A stretch of DNA of 64,000 nucleotides from Actinomycetospora chibensis (GTDB lineage Bacteria > Actinomycetota > Actinomycetes > Mycobacteriales > Pseudonocardiaceae): NCBI RefSeq assembly GCF_028737215.1, contig NZ_JAQZAM010000007.1, positions 1-64,000 on the forward strand, read 5' to 3'. The position numbers were made by a program, and so were the translations under genes. The notes below the pieces were generated by a model that made no database searches, had not been told where the DNA came from, and worked only from the letters and a program-made list of their open reading frames with translations. This document shows, in pieces, positions 37,419-47,422 of the stretch (position 1 is the first letter of the stretch; each line of letters opens with the position of its first letter).

Positions 37419-38578
37419 CCGAGCCCGCCGTCACCCCGGAGACCCCGGACCCCGGGACCGCTCCGGGGCCGGTGCTCACGCTCTCGCCGCGCGGCTCCCG
37501 CCGCACGCGGCCCGCGCAGCACCTCGCGGACCTCGACACCGAGGGCCGCCGCGCCGCGGTCGCCGAGCTGGGGATGCCGGCCTTCCGCGCCGACCAGCTC
37601 TCGCGCCACTACTTCACGCGCCTCGAGAGCGACCCGGCGACGATGACCGACCTGCCCGCCGCGGCGCGCGAGACGCTCGGGCCTGCGCTGCTGCCCTCGC
37701 TGCTCACCCCCACCTGGGAGCAGGACTGTGACGGCGGCACCACCCGCAAGACGCTGTGGCGCGCCAACGACGGGGCGCTCGTCGAGAGCGTGCTCATGGG
37801 CTACACGGACCGCGCCACCGTCTGCATCTCCAGCCAGGCCGGCTGCGGCATGGCGTGCCCGTTCTGCGCCACCGGCCAGAACGGCCTGGAGCGCAACCTG
37901 TCGACCGCCGAGATCGTCGAACAGGTCCGCTCCGCGGCCGCCGTCGTGCGCTCCGGCGGGCTGGGCGCGAACCTCAGCCGGCTGTCGAACGTCGTCTTCA
38001 TGGGCATGGGCGAGCCGCTGGCGAACTACCGCCGCGTCGTCGACGCCGTGCACCGCCTCTGCGACGCCCCACCCGCGGGGCTCGGGCTCTCGCAGCGCTC
38101 GGTCACCGTCTCGACGGTGGGTCTCGTGCCGGCGATCCACCGCCTCGCCGAGGAGAACCTGCAGGTGACGCTGGCGGTGTCGCTGCACACCCCGGACGAC
38201 GAGCTGCGCGACACCCTGGTGCCGGTCAACACCCGCTGGCCGGTGGCCGACGTGTTCGCCGCCGCCCGGCACTACGCCGACGTCACCGGACGCCGCGTCT
38301 CCATCGAGTACGCGCTGATCCGCGACGTGAACGACCAGCCGTGGCGCGCCGACCTGCTGGCCAAGCTGGCGTCGAAGCACCTCGGCCGGTTGGTCCACGT
38401 CAACCTCATCCCGCTCAATCCGACGCCGGGCAGCAAGTGGGACGCGAGCCCCGCGCCGGTGCAGGCGGAGTTCCTGCGGCGCGTGCGCGAGGGCGGCGTG
38501 GCGTGCACGGTGCGCGACACCCGCGGCCGTGAGATCGCCGCCGCCTGCGGGCAGCTCGCGGCCACCGCACGGCCATGA
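37415..38578 (+). CDS. rlmN: Dual-specificity 23S rRNA/tRNA adenine C2-methyltransferase RlmN
   Basis: 387 aa radical-SAM enzyme making m2A2503 in 23S rRNA and m2A37 in some tRNAs. The 4Fe-4S cysteines are C144, C148 and C151 ([11 protein letters not shown]). Other signatures: [84 protein letters not shown], and the C-terminal catalytic Cys in [20 protein letters not shown]-terminal extension of about 50 residues. ATG overlaps the upstream stop, and its own stop overlaps the ATG of a 16-codon relay ORF. Confidence 0.96.
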   Translation: MTEPAVTPETPDPGTAPGPVLTLSPRGSRRTRPAQHLADLDTEGRRAAVAELGMPAFRADQLSRHYFTRLESDPATMTDLPAAARETLGPALLPSLLTPTWEQDCDGGTTRKTLWRANDGALVESVLMGYTDRATVCISSQAGCGMACPFCATGQNGLERNLSTAEIVEQVRSAAAVVRSGGLGANLSRLSNVVFMGMGEPLANYRRVVDAVHRLCDAPPAGLGLSQRSVTVSTVGLVPAIHRLAEENLQVTLAVSLHTPDDELRDTLVPVNTRWPVADVFAAARHYADVTGRRVSIEYALIRDVNDQPWRADLLAKLASKHLGRLVHVNLIPLNPTPGSKWDASPAPVQAEFLRRVREGGVACTVRDTRGREIAAACGQLAATARP

Positions 38579-38621
38579 GCCCGGCCGCGAGTCCGGCCAT
38601 GAGTCCGGCCATGAGTCCGGC
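38574..38621 (+). repeat. Four 12-bp tandem repeats at the rlmN/GNAT junction
   Basis: Units CATGAGCCCGGC, CGCGAGTCCGGC, CATGAGTCCGGC and CATGAGTCCGGC run from the rlmN stop codon to the base before the GNAT start. They encode MSPA-type repeats in the relay ORF and occupy the place where a Shine-Dalgarno would be expected. Confidence 0.92.
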
Positions 38622-38625
38622 GTGA
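38575..38625 (+). CDS. 16-codon relay ORF (MSPA repeats) between rlmN and the GNAT gene
   Basis: ATG 38575 overlaps the rlmN stop (ATGA) and its own TGA (38623-38625) overlaps the GTG start of the next gene (GTGA). The peptide is [17 protein letters not shown] infer that its role, if any, is to carry terminating ribosomes across the repeat to restart at 38622, since no Shine-Dalgarno exists there. A meaningful peptide is unlikely. Confidence 0.45.
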   Translation: MSPAASPAMSPAMSPA

Positions 38626-39866
38626 CCTGGCAGGTCCACCGGCTCGCGCCCGCACTCGCGGAGGGCGCGCCGGACGCGGACACCGCGACCTGGATCCGGG
38701 CCATGATGGCGGCGTTCCTCGGGCCCCGGCCCGGGCCCGAGGAGATGGCAACAATCGCGGCGTCGTTCGCCGGGCAGCGGCTGCGCGGGGTGTACGAGAC
38801 CGCCGACACGTCCCCGGTGGCCACCCTGCGCTCGTGGGACACGGCGATGACGGTGCCGGGCGGCGAGGTGGCCGCCGACGCGATCAGCTCGATCGGCGTC
38901 CGCGCCACGCACCGCCGCCGTGGCCTGCTGCGGGCGCTCCTCGTCGACGACCTCGCCGAGGCGGTGCGCGCCGGCACCCCGGTCGCGGCGCTCACGTCCA
39001 CGCAGGGCTCGCTCTACGAGCGCTTCGGGTTCGGGCTCGCCGCCTGGACGCGGTCGCTCACGCTGGACACCCGCGCGGCCCGGTTCCGCGACGCGGCGCC
39101 GACCGGCCGCCTCCGGATGCTCGACCCCTCGGGCTTCGCCCCGGTCGCCGGGCCCATCCAGGACCGTGCCCGGCGTCGGCACCCGGGCTCGATGGACCGG
39201 TCCGCCCCGTCGTGGCACGCGCTGATCACCGGGGGCGTGTACGACAGCTCGCCCCGCTCCGCGGTCGCCTGGGCCGACGCGACCGGCCGGCCCGCCGGCT
39301 ACGTCGTCTACGGAGTGGCCGAGTCCTGGTGGGGCACCGGTTCCGCGACGCTCGCCGTGCACGACCTGCAGGCGACGACCCCGGAGTCCTACCGCGAGCT
39401 GTGGCGACACCTGGCCTCGCTCGACCTCGTCGGTGAGGTGGGGTGGGCGAACGCCTCACTCGACGAACCGCTCCCGTGGCTGCTCACCGACCACCGCGCG
39501 GTGAGCTCCGGCGGGCCGCGCGACATGCTCTGGCTGCGCGTCCTCGACGTCCCGGCCGCGCTGGGGGCCCGCCGCTACCCCGTCACCGACCGGATCGTGC
39601 TGCGCGTGCACGACCCCGACCGCCACGCCTCGGGCTGCTGGGCGCTCGACACCACCGACCAGGTCACCCCGGCGGTGACCGCCACGACCGATACGCCCGA
39701 CGTCGAGATGGACGCCGCGGCACTCGGATCGCTCTACCTCGGGGGCGTCGATCCCCGGGTCCTCGCCCGGGCCGGGCGGCTCTCCGAGCACAGCCCCGGC
39801 GCCGCCGGCCGCCTCGCCCGGCTCTTCGCCGCGCCCGGCGTGCCCTGGAACGGCATCCGCTTCTGA
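38622..39866 (+). CDS. Eis-like GNAT family N-acetyltransferase
   Basis: 414 aa, the length of mycobacterial Eis-type tandem GNAT proteins with an SCP2-like C-terminal domain. Acetyl-CoA motif ISSIGVRATHRRRGLLRALLVDDLAEA, then ALTSTQGSLYERFGFGLAAW, a second GNAT half (about 220-310), and an end that finishes in a carboxyl-terminal Phe (WNGIRF), the residue Eis uses as catalytic base. Known Eis enzymes acetylate aminoglycosides and protein lysines; substrate here unknown. GTG 38622 is coupled to the relay ORF. Confidence 0.87.
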   Translation: MTWQVHRLAPALAEGAPDADTATWIRAMMAAFLGPRPGPEEMATIAASFAGQRLRGVYETADTSPVATLRSWDTAMTVPGGEVAADAISSIGVRATHRRRGLLRALLVDDLAEAVRAGTPVAALTSTQGSLYERFGFGLAAWTRSLTLDTRAARFRDAAPTGRLRMLDPSGFAPVAGPIQDRARRRHPGSMDRSAPSWHALITGGVYDSSPRSAVAWADATGRPAGYVVYGVAESWWGTGSATLAVHDLQATTPESYRELWRHLASLDLVGEVGWANASLDEPLPWLLTDHRAVSSGGPRDMLWLRVLDVPAALGARRYPVTDRIVLRVHDPDRHASGCWALDTTDQVTPAVTATTDTPDVEMDAAALGSLYLGGVDPRVLARAGRLSEHSPGAAGRLARLFAAPGVPWNGIRF

Positions 39867-39880
39867 CTACGATCGCCGCT

Positions 39881-41407
39881 GTGGCGAGCGAACGCTTCGG
39901 CCCGTACCGGATCGAGGGGATGATCGGGCGCGGCTCGATGGGCGAGGTGCACCGGGCCACCGACCTGCGCAAGGAGCGCACGGTCGCGCTCAAGCGCCTC
40001 TCCGTCGCCCACAGCGGCGACGAGGGGTTCGCCACACGCTTCCGGCGCGAGGCCGAGATGACCGCCCGGCTGCACGAGCCGCACGTCATCCCGATCCACG
40101 ACTACGGCGAGATCGACGGGCAGCTCTACCTGGACATGCGCCTCGTCGAGGGCATCGACCTCAGTGGCGCGATCGCCGGCTCCGGGCCGCTCGACCCGCA
40201 GCGGGCGGTCGCGGTCGTCGAGCAGGTCGCGGCGGCGCTCGACGCCGCCCACCGCGCCGCGCTGATCCACCGCGACGTCAAGCCCTCGAACATCCTGCTG
40301 GCGCAGCCGGAGGGGTCGGGGCCCGAGTTCGCCTATCTCATCGACTTCGGGATCGCGGCGAGCCTGCGCGACTCCCGCCTCACCGAGCAGAGCACGCTGA
40401 TCGGCACCGCCGCCTACATGGCGCCCGAACGGTTCATGCCGGGGGCGGGCGGCGACCACCGCGTCGACGTCTACGCCCTGGGCTGCGTGCTGCACGAGAC
40501 GCTGGTGGGCAAGCAGCCGTTCCCGTCCGGGAGCATCCACCAGCTGATGCACGCCCACGTCCACGAGCCGGCGCCGCGACCCGGCAGCTTGCGCGCCGGT
40601 CTGCCGCAGGCGCTCGACGAGGTCGTCGCCACGGCCATGGCCAAGGACCCCGACCAGCGCTACCAGCGCGCGGGCGAGCTCGCCGCCGCCGCGCGCGCGG
40701 CGATCTCGGGCGTCGGGGCGGTGATCCCGGGGTCCCCGAGCTCGCCCACGATCCCGGGAGCGGGCGGGAAGGGTGGGTCGGGCGGGGTGGCCGGCCCCGG
40801 CGGGGTGACCGGCTCGGCTGCGGTGCCCGACCGGTCGGACTCGACCGACGAGTTCGCGCGCCCGGCCCTCTCGGGCACGAAGCCCGGGACGAAGCCAGGG
40901 ACGAAGCCGGGTACGGCCCCGGGGACGCAGGCACCGCCACCGTCCTCCGCGCCGTCCCGGCGGCCCCGGCTGTGGCTGGTCGCCGCGGTCGTGCTGGCGC
41001 TGCTCGTGCTCGGCGGCACGGGCTACCTGCTCGCCCGGGACTACCTGCCCGCCGGCCAGGCCGCCCCTCCCGGGCCGGCCGCCGCCCGGCTGCCCGACGG
41101 CCTCGTCGGGACGTGGAACGGCACCCAGAACGAGCCGGCCTCGGGACGCGACTTCGGGGTCCGCGTCGACCTGAGGGCGGGGGCGGTCGGCGAGCGCGTG
41201 GGGGAGATGTCGTTCTCCGTCTTCGACTGCCGGTTCGACCTGGTCCTCCTCAGCGTCCAGGGCACCACCGACATGGCGGCCCGGCCGGTCGCGGGCCCGT
41301 GCACCGAGGGCGTCGTGCGCGCCACCGAGGCCGGGCCGGACCGGTTCACCTACGAGACCCTCGCCGGCGACCGGGTCGTCGCGACCGGGGACCTCACGCG
41401 GGGCTGA
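39881..41407 (+). CDS. Transmembrane serine/threonine protein kinase
   Basis: 508 aa Pkn-type kinase. G-loop GRGSMGEV, Lys in VALKRL, catalytic loop HRDVKPSNIL, DFG (LIDFGIA), activation loop ending GTAAYMAPERF, then DVYALGCVLHETLVG. A disordered juxtamembrane linker (about 285-360) contains a GTKP repeat, followed by one membrane helix (about 364-385, WLVAAVVLALLVLGGTGYLLA) and a 120-residue extracellular domain with two cysteines (FDCRF and GPCTEG) that may form a disulfide. It lacks PASTA repeats, so the ligand is unknown. GTG 39881 with TACGAT 7 nt upstream, leaderless. Converges on the LigD-type gene. Confidence 0.93.
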   Translation: MASERFGPYRIEGMIGRGSMGEVHRATDLRKERTVALKRLSVAHSGDEGFATRFRREAEMTARLHEPHVIPIHDYGEIDGQLYLDMRLVEGIDLSGAIAGSGPLDPQRAVAVVEQVAAALDAAHRAALIHRDVKPSNILLAQPEGSGPEFAYLIDFGIAASLRDSRLTEQSTLIGTAAYMAPERFMPGAGGDHRVDVYALGCVLHETLVGKQPFPSGSIHQLMHAHVHEPAPRPGSLRAGLPQALDEVVATAMAKDPDQRYQRAGELAAAARAAISGVGAVIPGSPSSPTIPGAGGKGGSGGVAGPGGVTGSAAVPDRSDSTDEFARPALSGTKPGTKPGTKPGTAPGTQAPPPSSAPSRRPRLWLVAAVVLALLVLGGTGYLLARDYLPAGQAAPPGPAAARLPDGLVGTWNGTQNEPASGRDFGVRVDLRAGAVGERVGEMSFSVFDCRFDLVLLSVQGTTDMAARPVAGPCTEGVVRATEAGPDRFTYETLAGDRVVATGDLTRG

Positions 41408-41432
41408 GAGGGCGGGGTCTCCTCGGGAGAGC

Positions 41433-42377
41433 TCAGACCTCGGGCGGCTCGTCGGGCACGCCCCCGTCGCGCTCGGCCCACTCGAGCAGGGCGCGCAGGT
41501 CGAACACCGACTCGTCGATGCCGGCCGTCAGGTCGCCGACCTCGGTGTAGCGGGCGGGCATCGTCGCGATCGTGAAGTCGCCCGGCTCGGCGTCGGGGAC
41601 CTCGTCCCAGCGCAACGGCGCCGACACCCGCGCCTCCGGCGTCCCGCGCACCGAGTAGGCCGAGGCGATCGTGTGGTCGCGGGTGTTCTGGTTCCAGTCG
41701 AGGAAGACCGTCCCGGGCTCGCGGTCCTTGCGCCACCACGCGGTCGTCACCAGGTCCGGCGCGCGGCGCTCGACCTCGCGGGCGAACGCGAGCGCCGCCC
41801 GGCGCACCTCGGTGAACGAGTGCTCGGGGCGGATGCGCACGTAGATGTGCAGGCCCTTGCCGCCCGAGGTCTTCGGGAACCCGACGGCGCCGAGGTCGTC
41901 GAGCACCTCCCGGGCGACCGCGGCCACGCGGCGCACGGTCGGGAACTCGACGTCGGGCATGGGGTCGAGGTCGATGCGCCACTCGTCGGGGGACTCGACG
42001 TCGGTCGCGCGGCTGTTCCACGGATGGAACTCCACGGTCGACATCTGCACGGCCCAGATCACGTCGGCGGGGCTGGTGACGCACAGCTCGTCGGCGGTGC
42101 GGTTGTAGCGCGGGAAGTGGACGCGCACGGTGCGCACCCAGTCCGGGGCGCCCTTGGGGAGGCGCTTCTGGTGGACCTTCTCGCCGTCGGTGCCGGTGGG
42201 GAAGCGGTGCATCATGCAGGGCCGTTCCCGCAGCGCCCGGACGATGCCGTCGGAGACGGCGAGGTAGTACCGGGCGAGATCGAGTTTGGTTTCTCCGCGC
42301 GCCGAGAAGTACACCCTGTCGGGGTTGGTGAGGCGCACGGTCCGTCCGTCGACCTCGATCTCCGCGGCCTCGGTCAC
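41433..42377 (-). CDS. Stand-alone LigD-type primase-polymerase
   Basis: 314 aa, an archaeo-eukaryotic-primase (LigD_Prim_Pol) domain with no ligase or nuclease module. Start EIEVDGRTVRLTNPDRVYF is the family opening; MMHRFPTG, EFHPWNSR, the metal-binding RIDLDPMP and KTSGGKGLHIYVRI, and the later VFLDWNQNTRDHTIASAYSVRG are conserved. Such polymerases fill ends during non-homologous end joining or repair; mycobacterial relatives act without LigD. No Ku or ATP-dependent ligase is in the window. GTG 42377 has TATCGT 6 nt upstream (leaderless), divergent from the flavoprotein at 42412. Confidence 0.9.
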   Translation of the reverse strand: MTEAAEIEVDGRTVRLTNPDRVYFSARGETKLDLARYYLAVSDGIVRALRERPCMMHRFPTGTDGEKVHQKRLPKGAPDWVRTVRVHFPRYNRTADELCVTSPADVIWAVQMSTVEFHPWNSRATDVESPDEWRIDLDPMPDVEFPTVRRVAAVAREVLDDLGAVGFPKTSGGKGLHIYVRIRPEHSFTEVRRAALAFAREVERRAPDLVTTAWWRKDREPGTVFLDWNQNTRDHTIASAYSVRGTPEARVSAPLRWDEVPDAEPGDFTIATMPARYTEVGDLTAGIDESVFDLRALLEWAERDGGVPDEPPEV

Positions 42378-42411
42378 GGCGGCACGATACTCCCGGAGCG
42401 GACGGAGGCTC

Positions 42412-43794
42412 ATGACCAAGCGCATCGTGGTGATCGGCGGGGACGCCACCGGCATGTCGGCGGCGTCCACGGCGCTGCGCCACGCCGGTCACGGCGCCCT
42501 CGAGGTCGTCGTGCTCGAGCGGGGTCACTACACCTCGTACTCGGCGTGCGGCATCCCCTACTGGATCGCCGGGGACGTCGCCAGCCGTGACGAGCTGATC
42601 GCCCGCACTCCCGAGCAGCACCGTGAGGCCGGGATCGACCTGCGGATGCGCACCGAGGCGACGGCGATCGACCTCGACAAGCGGTCGGTGAGCGTGCGCG
42701 GCGTCGACGACGGCGACACCTACGAGCTCGGGTACGACGAGCTGGTCATCGCCACCGGCGCGGTGCCGACCGTGCCGCCGCTGGAGGGCTCCGAGGCCGA
42801 GGGCATCTTCGGCGTGCAGTCGCTGGAGCAGGGCGAGCAGATCGTGAAGGATCTGGGCGACGGGGACCGCCGGCGCGCCGTGGTCGTCGGTGCGGGCTAC
42901 ATCGGTGTCGAGATGGCCGAGGCGATGGTCACCCGCGGGCTCGAGACCACGATCATCGACCAGGCGCCCGAGCCGTTCACCCAGGTCGACCCCGACATGG
43001 GCGCGCTGATCCACGAGGCCATGGAGGGCATGGGCATCACGGTGCTCACCGGCGTCTCGGTCGACGGCTTCGACGTCGGCGAGGACGGGCGGGTGCGCGC
43101 GGTGCGTGCCGGCGACACCGTGCTCCCCGCCGATATCGTGATCATCGGTCTCGGGGTGAAGCCGAACGCGTCCCTCGCGGCCGACGCGGGGCTGACGATC
43201 GGCGCCTCGGGCGGCATCACCACCGATGTGCGGATGCAGGCCGCGCCGGGCGTGTGGGCGGGCGGCGACTGCGTCGAGGTCCACCACCGCCTCTCGGGCA
43301 AGCCCGTCCACATCGCGCTCGGCACCCACGCCAACAAGCACGGCCGGATCATCGGCACGAACGTCGCCGGCGGCTACGGCGCGTTCCCCGGCGTGATCGG
43401 GACGGCGATCAGCAAGGTCTGTTCGCTGGAGATCGGGCGCACCGGGCTCGGGGAGTCCGAGGCGGACGCCGCGGGCTTCGGCTACGTCACCGCCACCGTC
43501 GAGTCGACGACGACGGCCGGCTACTGGCCGGGCGCCGAGATGATGACGGTCAAGGTGCTCGCCGAGCAGCGCACCGGCCGGCTCCTGGGCGCCCAGATCG
43601 TGGGCCGCGAGGGGTCGGCGAAGCGGATCGACGTCTTCGCCACGGCGATCTGGAACGGCATGACCGTCGAGGAGATGACGTTCATGGACCTCTCCTACGC
43701 CCCGCCGTTCTCGCCGGTCTGGGACGCCGTTCTCGTCGCTGCCCGCAAGGCCGCCAAGGAGGTCCAGGCCGCCGTCCCGGCCTCACCGGTCTGA
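42412..43794 (+). CDS. CoA-disulfide-reductase-like FAD/NAD(P) oxidoreductase
   Basis: 460 aa. FAD motif IVVIGGDATGMSAASTALR (GxDxxG instead of GxGxxG), single redox cysteine C46 in YTSYSACGIPYW as in CoA-disulfide and NADH-peroxidase-type enzymes, second NAD motif VVVGAGYIGVEMAEAM, then VWAGGDCVEV and a C-terminal dimerisation domain (GAQIVGREGSAKRID). Reaction likely reduction of a low-molecular disulfide or persulfide; the exact one is not clear because mycothiol, not CoA, is the main thiol here. ATG with GGAGG upstream. Converges on the APC gene. Confidence 0.88.
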   Translation: MTKRIVVIGGDATGMSAASTALRHAGHGALEVVVLERGHYTSYSACGIPYWIAGDVASRDELIARTPEQHREAGIDLRMRTEATAIDLDKRSVSVRGVDDGDTYELGYDELVIATGAVPTVPPLEGSEAEGIFGVQSLEQGEQIVKDLGDGDRRRAVVVGAGYIGVEMAEAMVTRGLETTIIDQAPEPFTQVDPDMGALIHEAMEGMGITVLTGVSVDGFDVGEDGRVRAVRAGDTVLPADIVIIGLGVKPNASLAADAGLTIGASGGITTDVRMQAAPGVWAGGDCVEVHHRLSGKPVHIALGTHANKHGRIIGTNVAGGYGAFPGVIGTAISKVCSLEIGRTGLGESEADAAGFGYVTATVESTTTAGYWPGAEMMTVKVLAEQRTGRLLGAQIVGREGSAKRIDVFATAIWNGMTVEEMTFMDLSYAPPFSPVWDAVLVAARKAAKEVQAAVPASPV

Positions 43795-43818
43795 CGGGCG
43801 AAGCCCTCGTGAGCCCCA

Positions 43819-45792
43819 TCAGCCGACGTGGACCGCGGGGCGCTGGTTGCGGTCGGGCTCGGCCTCGCGGAGCACCTCGCGCGTCACCGGGGCCACCTCG
43901 CCGACGCCGAAGAGCAGATAGCGGGCGATGTTGGTGGCCGGGCTGCCCTCGTCCCACTCGAAGTAGACGTGCGGCACGCGTCCGGTGAGGTCGCGCAGGT
44001 GCAGCAGGAGCGCCGCGATGGCGTTGGGCACCGTGGCGCTGCGGGCGCGCAGGATCCGGTAGCCGTGGCGCTCCTCGCCGAGCACGTACAGCTCGGACTC
44101 GAAGTTCGAGGGGTCGTCCACGGTGATCTCGACGAAGATCACCACGTCGCCGGACGGGATGTGGTGGTCGGCGCGCTCCTCGAGCTCCTTCTCCTCGTAC
44201 TCCCGCTTGTCGCGCCGGCCCGGCTCGTTGGCCACCAGCCGGATCGTCGCCTCCGGGTCCTCCTCGTGGGCCTCGCGGACGATCCGGCGGGCGGTCTTGT
44301 CGAGGTGCACCCCGGTGATCCGGAGCTCGGTGCTCCGCAGCGCCCGCGAGGCGAAGGACACGATGAAGATCGCCGCCACGAAGAGCAGGCCGATCTTGAG
44401 GCCCTCGGGACGCTCGATCATGTTCGCCACGGTGGTGTAGACGAAGACGACGGCGATGATCCCGAAGCCGACCGTCGCCGCCTTCTGGCCCTTGTGCCGG
44501 GCCGAGAGGGTCACCGCGATCGACGCCGACGTGATGAGCACCAGGACGCCGGTGGCGTAGGCGCCGCTCTGCGCGTCGACGCTCGCGTCGAAGATGACCG
44601 TGATGAGGATGCCGAGGGTCGTGAACACCAGCACCATCGGGCGCACGGCGCGCGCCCAGTTCGGCGCCATGCCGTAGCGCGGCAGGTACCGGGGGACGAG
44701 GTTGAGCAACCCCGCCATCGCCGACGCCCCGGCGAACCACAGGATCGTGATGGTCGACAGGTCGTAGGCCGTGCCGATGACCTCGCCGAACTGCTCGTGG
44801 GCCAGGTATGCGAGCGCCCGCCCGTTGGCCTGGCCGTCGGGCCCGAACTGCTCGAGCGGGATGAGCAGCGTCGTCACGAAGCTCGACGTGATGAGGAAAC
44901 CGCTCATGATCAGGGCGGCGGTGGTGAGCAGCTTGCGGGCGCCGGCGATGCGTCCCTCGGGGTGCTTCTCCGTGTCGCCCTCGGCGCCCTTGACCAGCGG
45001 CATGACCGCGACCCCGGTCTCGAACCCGGACAGGCCCAGCGCGAGCTTGGGGAACACCACGAGGGCGATCGCGACGACGACCAGCGGGTTGCCGTGCTGG
45101 GTGAGCAGGGCGTCGCTCCAGTCGGCGATGACCACCGGCTCGGTGAACACCCGGTACAGCGCGCCGGACACCACCACGAGGTTGAGCAGCAGGAACGTGG
45201 CCACGACGACCACGGCGATGCCGACGGCCTCGGCGAAGCCCATGAGGAAGACGACGCCGAGCAGGACGACGAGCGCGCAGGTCAGCGGCACCTCCCACCC
45301 GTGCAGCGCGCTGCCGACCAGGGGGTTCTCGACGATGTGTGCGGTGGCGTCGGCGGTCGAGAGGGTGATGGTGATGAGGAAGTCGGTGACCGCGAAGCCC
45401 AGCAGCACGAGCACCAGGAGCTTCGACCACCAGTACGAGAGCAGCCGCTCGAGCATGGCCACCGAGCCCTCGCCGTGCGGGCTCTCGCGGGCGACGCGCC
45501 GGTAGACCGGCAGCGCCCCTGCGAGCGTGACCACCACGAGGACGAGTGTCGCGATCGGCGAGATCAGCCCGGCGGCGACGACGGCGACGGCCGGCTGGTA
45601 GCCCAGTGTCGAGAAGTAGTCGACGCCCGTGAGGCACATGACGCGCCACCACGGCTTCCCGTGGGACGTCTCCCGCGGCCGCGCGTGGGGCCCGGAGTAG
45701 TGGGCGCTGCGGTCGGCCAGGCCGTCGAGCATCCATCGTCGCAGGGACGACGGCTCCCGACGCTGCTCCGGCGGTGCCGGCGGGGCGCTCAC
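43819..45792 (-). CDS. APC-superfamily amino-acid permease
   Basis: About 657 aa. Residues 1-55 cytoplasmic, then about 12 helices (first [23 protein letters not shown]; consensus [14 protein letters not shown] in TM6 region), and a long C-terminal cytoplasmic domain of about 200 residues ([23 protein letters not shown] ...) typical of the large actinobacterial APC family related to KUP-type and amino-acid transporters. Substrate unknown. GTG 45792 overlaps the upstream DUF2631 stop (GTGA), so the two are co-translated. The C-terminal domain suggests regulation by a soluble ligand or partner. Confidence 0.88.
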   Translation of the reverse strand: MSAPPAPPEQRREPSSLRRWMLDGLADRSAHYSGPHARPRETSHGKPWWRVMCLTGVDYFSTLGYQPAVAVVAAGLISPIATLVLVVVTLAGALPVYRRVARESPHGEGSVAMLERLLSYWWSKLLVLVLLGFAVTDFLITITLSTADATAHIVENPLVGSALHGWEVPLTCALVVLLGVVFLMGFAEAVGIAVVVVATFLLLNLVVVSGALYRVFTEPVVIADWSDALLTQHGNPLVVVAIALVVFPKLALGLSGFETGVAVMPLVKGAEGDTEKHPEGRIAGARKLLTTAALIMSGFLITSSFVTTLLIPLEQFGPDGQANGRALAYLAHEQFGEVIGTAYDLSTITILWFAGASAMAGLLNLVPRYLPRYGMAPNWARAVRPMVLVFTTLGILITVIFDASVDAQSGAYATGVLVLITSASIAVTLSARHKGQKAATVGFGIIAVVFVYTTVANMIERPEGLKIGLLFVAAIFIVSFASRALRSTELRITGVHLDKTARRIVREAHEEDPEATIRLVANEPGRRDKREYEEKELEERADHHIPSGDVVIFVEITVDDPSNFESELYVLGEERHGYRILRARSATVPNAIAALLLHLRDLTGRVPHVYFEWDEGSPATNIARYLLFGVGEVAPVTREVLREAEPDRNQRPAVHVG

Positions 45793-46091
45793 CGCCGCCA
45801 GGACGTCCGGGCGCGGATGATCGAGCCGAGCGACAGCGCGAAGAAGCCGATCGCGAGGACGACCAGCCAGATGTCCTCCTGGGCGCCCACGTGGTTGCCC
45901 CAGAGCATGATGAGCAGGATCGCCGCGACCAGGAAGCCCGCGAACCGGGCCAGCTTCGGGTAGTGCCCGTGCCAGCCCCACTCCACCGAGGGCTCGTCGT
46001 CCGAGGACACACCGTTGACCACCACGGCCTCGTGGTCGTGGTGCGCGACTCCGCCGCCGCGCTCCTGCTTGGCAGGGCTGTTCGAGGCCAC
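45789..46091 (-). CDS. DUF2631 small membrane protein
   Basis: 100 aa. Conserved DUF2631 core: [26 protein letters not shown] then two helices ([16 protein letters not shown] and [19 protein letters not shown]). Function unknown; in mycobacteria a relative also lies beside dxr. GTG 46091 has AGGAG 7 nt upstream. Its stop overlaps the permease start, implying joint expression and perhaps a physical partner. Divergent from dxr across 78 bp. Confidence 0.88.
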   Translation of the reverse strand: MASNSPAKQERGGGVAHHDHEAVVVNGVSSDDEPSVEWGWHGHYPKLARFAGFLVAAILLIMLWGNHVGAQEDIWLVVLAIGFFALSLGSIIRARTSWRR

Positions 46092-46169
46092 GGCGCACTC
46101 CTGTCGTCTCGCTCGTCCGGGCGCGCCCAACCTACCGTCCCGGGCCCGCGCCCGTGATGATGAGCCGCG

Positions 46170-47348
46170 ATGAGCACACCGTCCGGGTCCACCTCCGAGC
46201 CTCGCAGGCTCGTCCTCCTGGGCTCCACCGGATCGATCGGCACCCAGGCCCTCGACATCGTGCGGGCCCATCCCGAGCGCTTCGTCGTCACCGGGCTCGC
46301 CGCCGGTGGCGGCCGTCCCGACCTGCTCGCCCAGCAGGCCGCCGAGTTCGGGGTGCCGACGCTCGCCGTGGCCGACCCGGCGGCCGCGCCGGACCTGCGG
46401 GAGCGCACGGGTGCCGACGTCCTCGCCGGCCCGGAGGCGGCCGCCGAGCTGGCCGGCTCGGGCGCCGACGTCGTGCTCAACGCCATGGACGGCTCGCGCG
46501 GCCTGGCCCCGACGCTCGCCGCGCTCGCCGCGGGCTCGACGCTCGCGCTTGCCAACAAGGAGTCGCTGGTGGCCGGGGGGCCGCTGGTGACGCGCACGGC
46601 GACCCCCGGCCAGCTCGTCCCGGTGGACTCCGAGCACTCCGCGCTCGCGCAGTGCCTGCGGGGAGGCCGCGCGGAGGAGGTCGGGCGCCTGGTGCTGACC
46701 GCCTCGGGCGGCCCGTTCCGCGGACGATCCCGCGGCGAGCTCGCCGGCGTCACCGTCGACCAGGCGCTGGCCCACCCCACGTGGGCGATGGGGCCGGTGG
46801 TGACGCTGAACTCCTCGACGCTGGTCAACAAGGGGCTCGAGCTGATCGAGGCCCACCTGCTGTTCGGCGTGCCCTACGAGCGCATCGACGTCGTCGTCCA
46901 CCCGCAGTCGATGATCCACTCGATGGTCACGTTCGTGGACGGCGCGACGATCGCCCAGGTCAGCCCGCCCGACATGCACATGCCGATCGCGCTCGCGCTC
47001 GCCTGGCCCGAGCGTCTCGCCGGCGCGAGCCGTCCCGAGACGTTCGCCGACCCGACGAGCTGGACCTTCGAACCCGTCGACGCCCACACGTTCCCCGCCC
47101 TCGACCTCGCCCGCGCCGCGGGCAGCGCCGGGGGATGCCTGCCCGCGGTGTACAACGCCGCGAACGAGGAGGCCGTCGCCGCCTTCCTCGCCGGTCGCTG
47201 CGCCTGGACCGGCATCGACGAGACGCTCGCCGCGGTGCTCGACGACGCGGGGGAGTGGGTGGTCGACCCGGGCACCGTCGCCGACGTCCTCGCCGCGGAG
47301 GACTGGGCCCGCACCCGGGCCCGCGAGCGCCTCGTGCCGGTGCCCTGA
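46170..47348 (+). CDS. dxr: 1-deoxy-D-xylulose 5-phosphate reductoisomerase
   Basis: 392 aa. Converts DXP to MEP with NADPH in the non-mevalonate isoprenoid pathway; target of fosmidomycin. NADPH motif [44 protein letters not shown]; the metal/substrate loop TASGGPFRG and [19 protein letters not shown]; and the C-terminal [12 protein letters not shown]. Divergent from DUF2631; TACCGT at 46132-46137 is a candidate -10. Two genes later lies ispG of the same pathway. Confidence 0.96.
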   Translation: MSTPSGSTSEPRRLVLLGSTGSIGTQALDIVRAHPERFVVTGLAAGGGRPDLLAQQAAEFGVPTLAVADPAAAPDLRERTGADVLAGPEAAAELAGSGADVVLNAMDGSRGLAPTLAALAAGSTLALANKESLVAGGPLVTRTATPGQLVPVDSEHSALAQCLRGGRAEEVGRLVLTASGGPFRGRSRGELAGVTVDQALAHPTWAMGPVVTLNSSTLVNKGLELIEAHLLFGVPYERIDVVVHPQSMIHSMVTFVDGATIAQVSPPDMHMPIALALAWPERLAGASRPETFADPTSWTFEPVDAHTFPALDLARAAGSAGGCLPAVYNAANEEAVAAFLAGRCAWTGIDETLAAVLDDAGEWVVDPGTVADVLAAEDWARTRARERLVPVP

Positions 47349-47422
47349 GCGGTGGCGTGAACGGCGTCCCGACCCGGGGCGCCCACGCAGGGCACATCCC
47401 CGGCCGTCTACCGTCCTGACCC

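Noticed and set aside
41433-42377. Part of a non-homologous end-joining operon
   Set aside because: No Ku or ATP-dependent ligase gene is present; neighbours are a kinase and a flavoprotein.
43828-45963. 711-codon plus-strand open frame opposite the APC permease
   Set aside because: The minus strand encodes a normal multi-helix permease; this frame has no hydrophobic or domain pattern.
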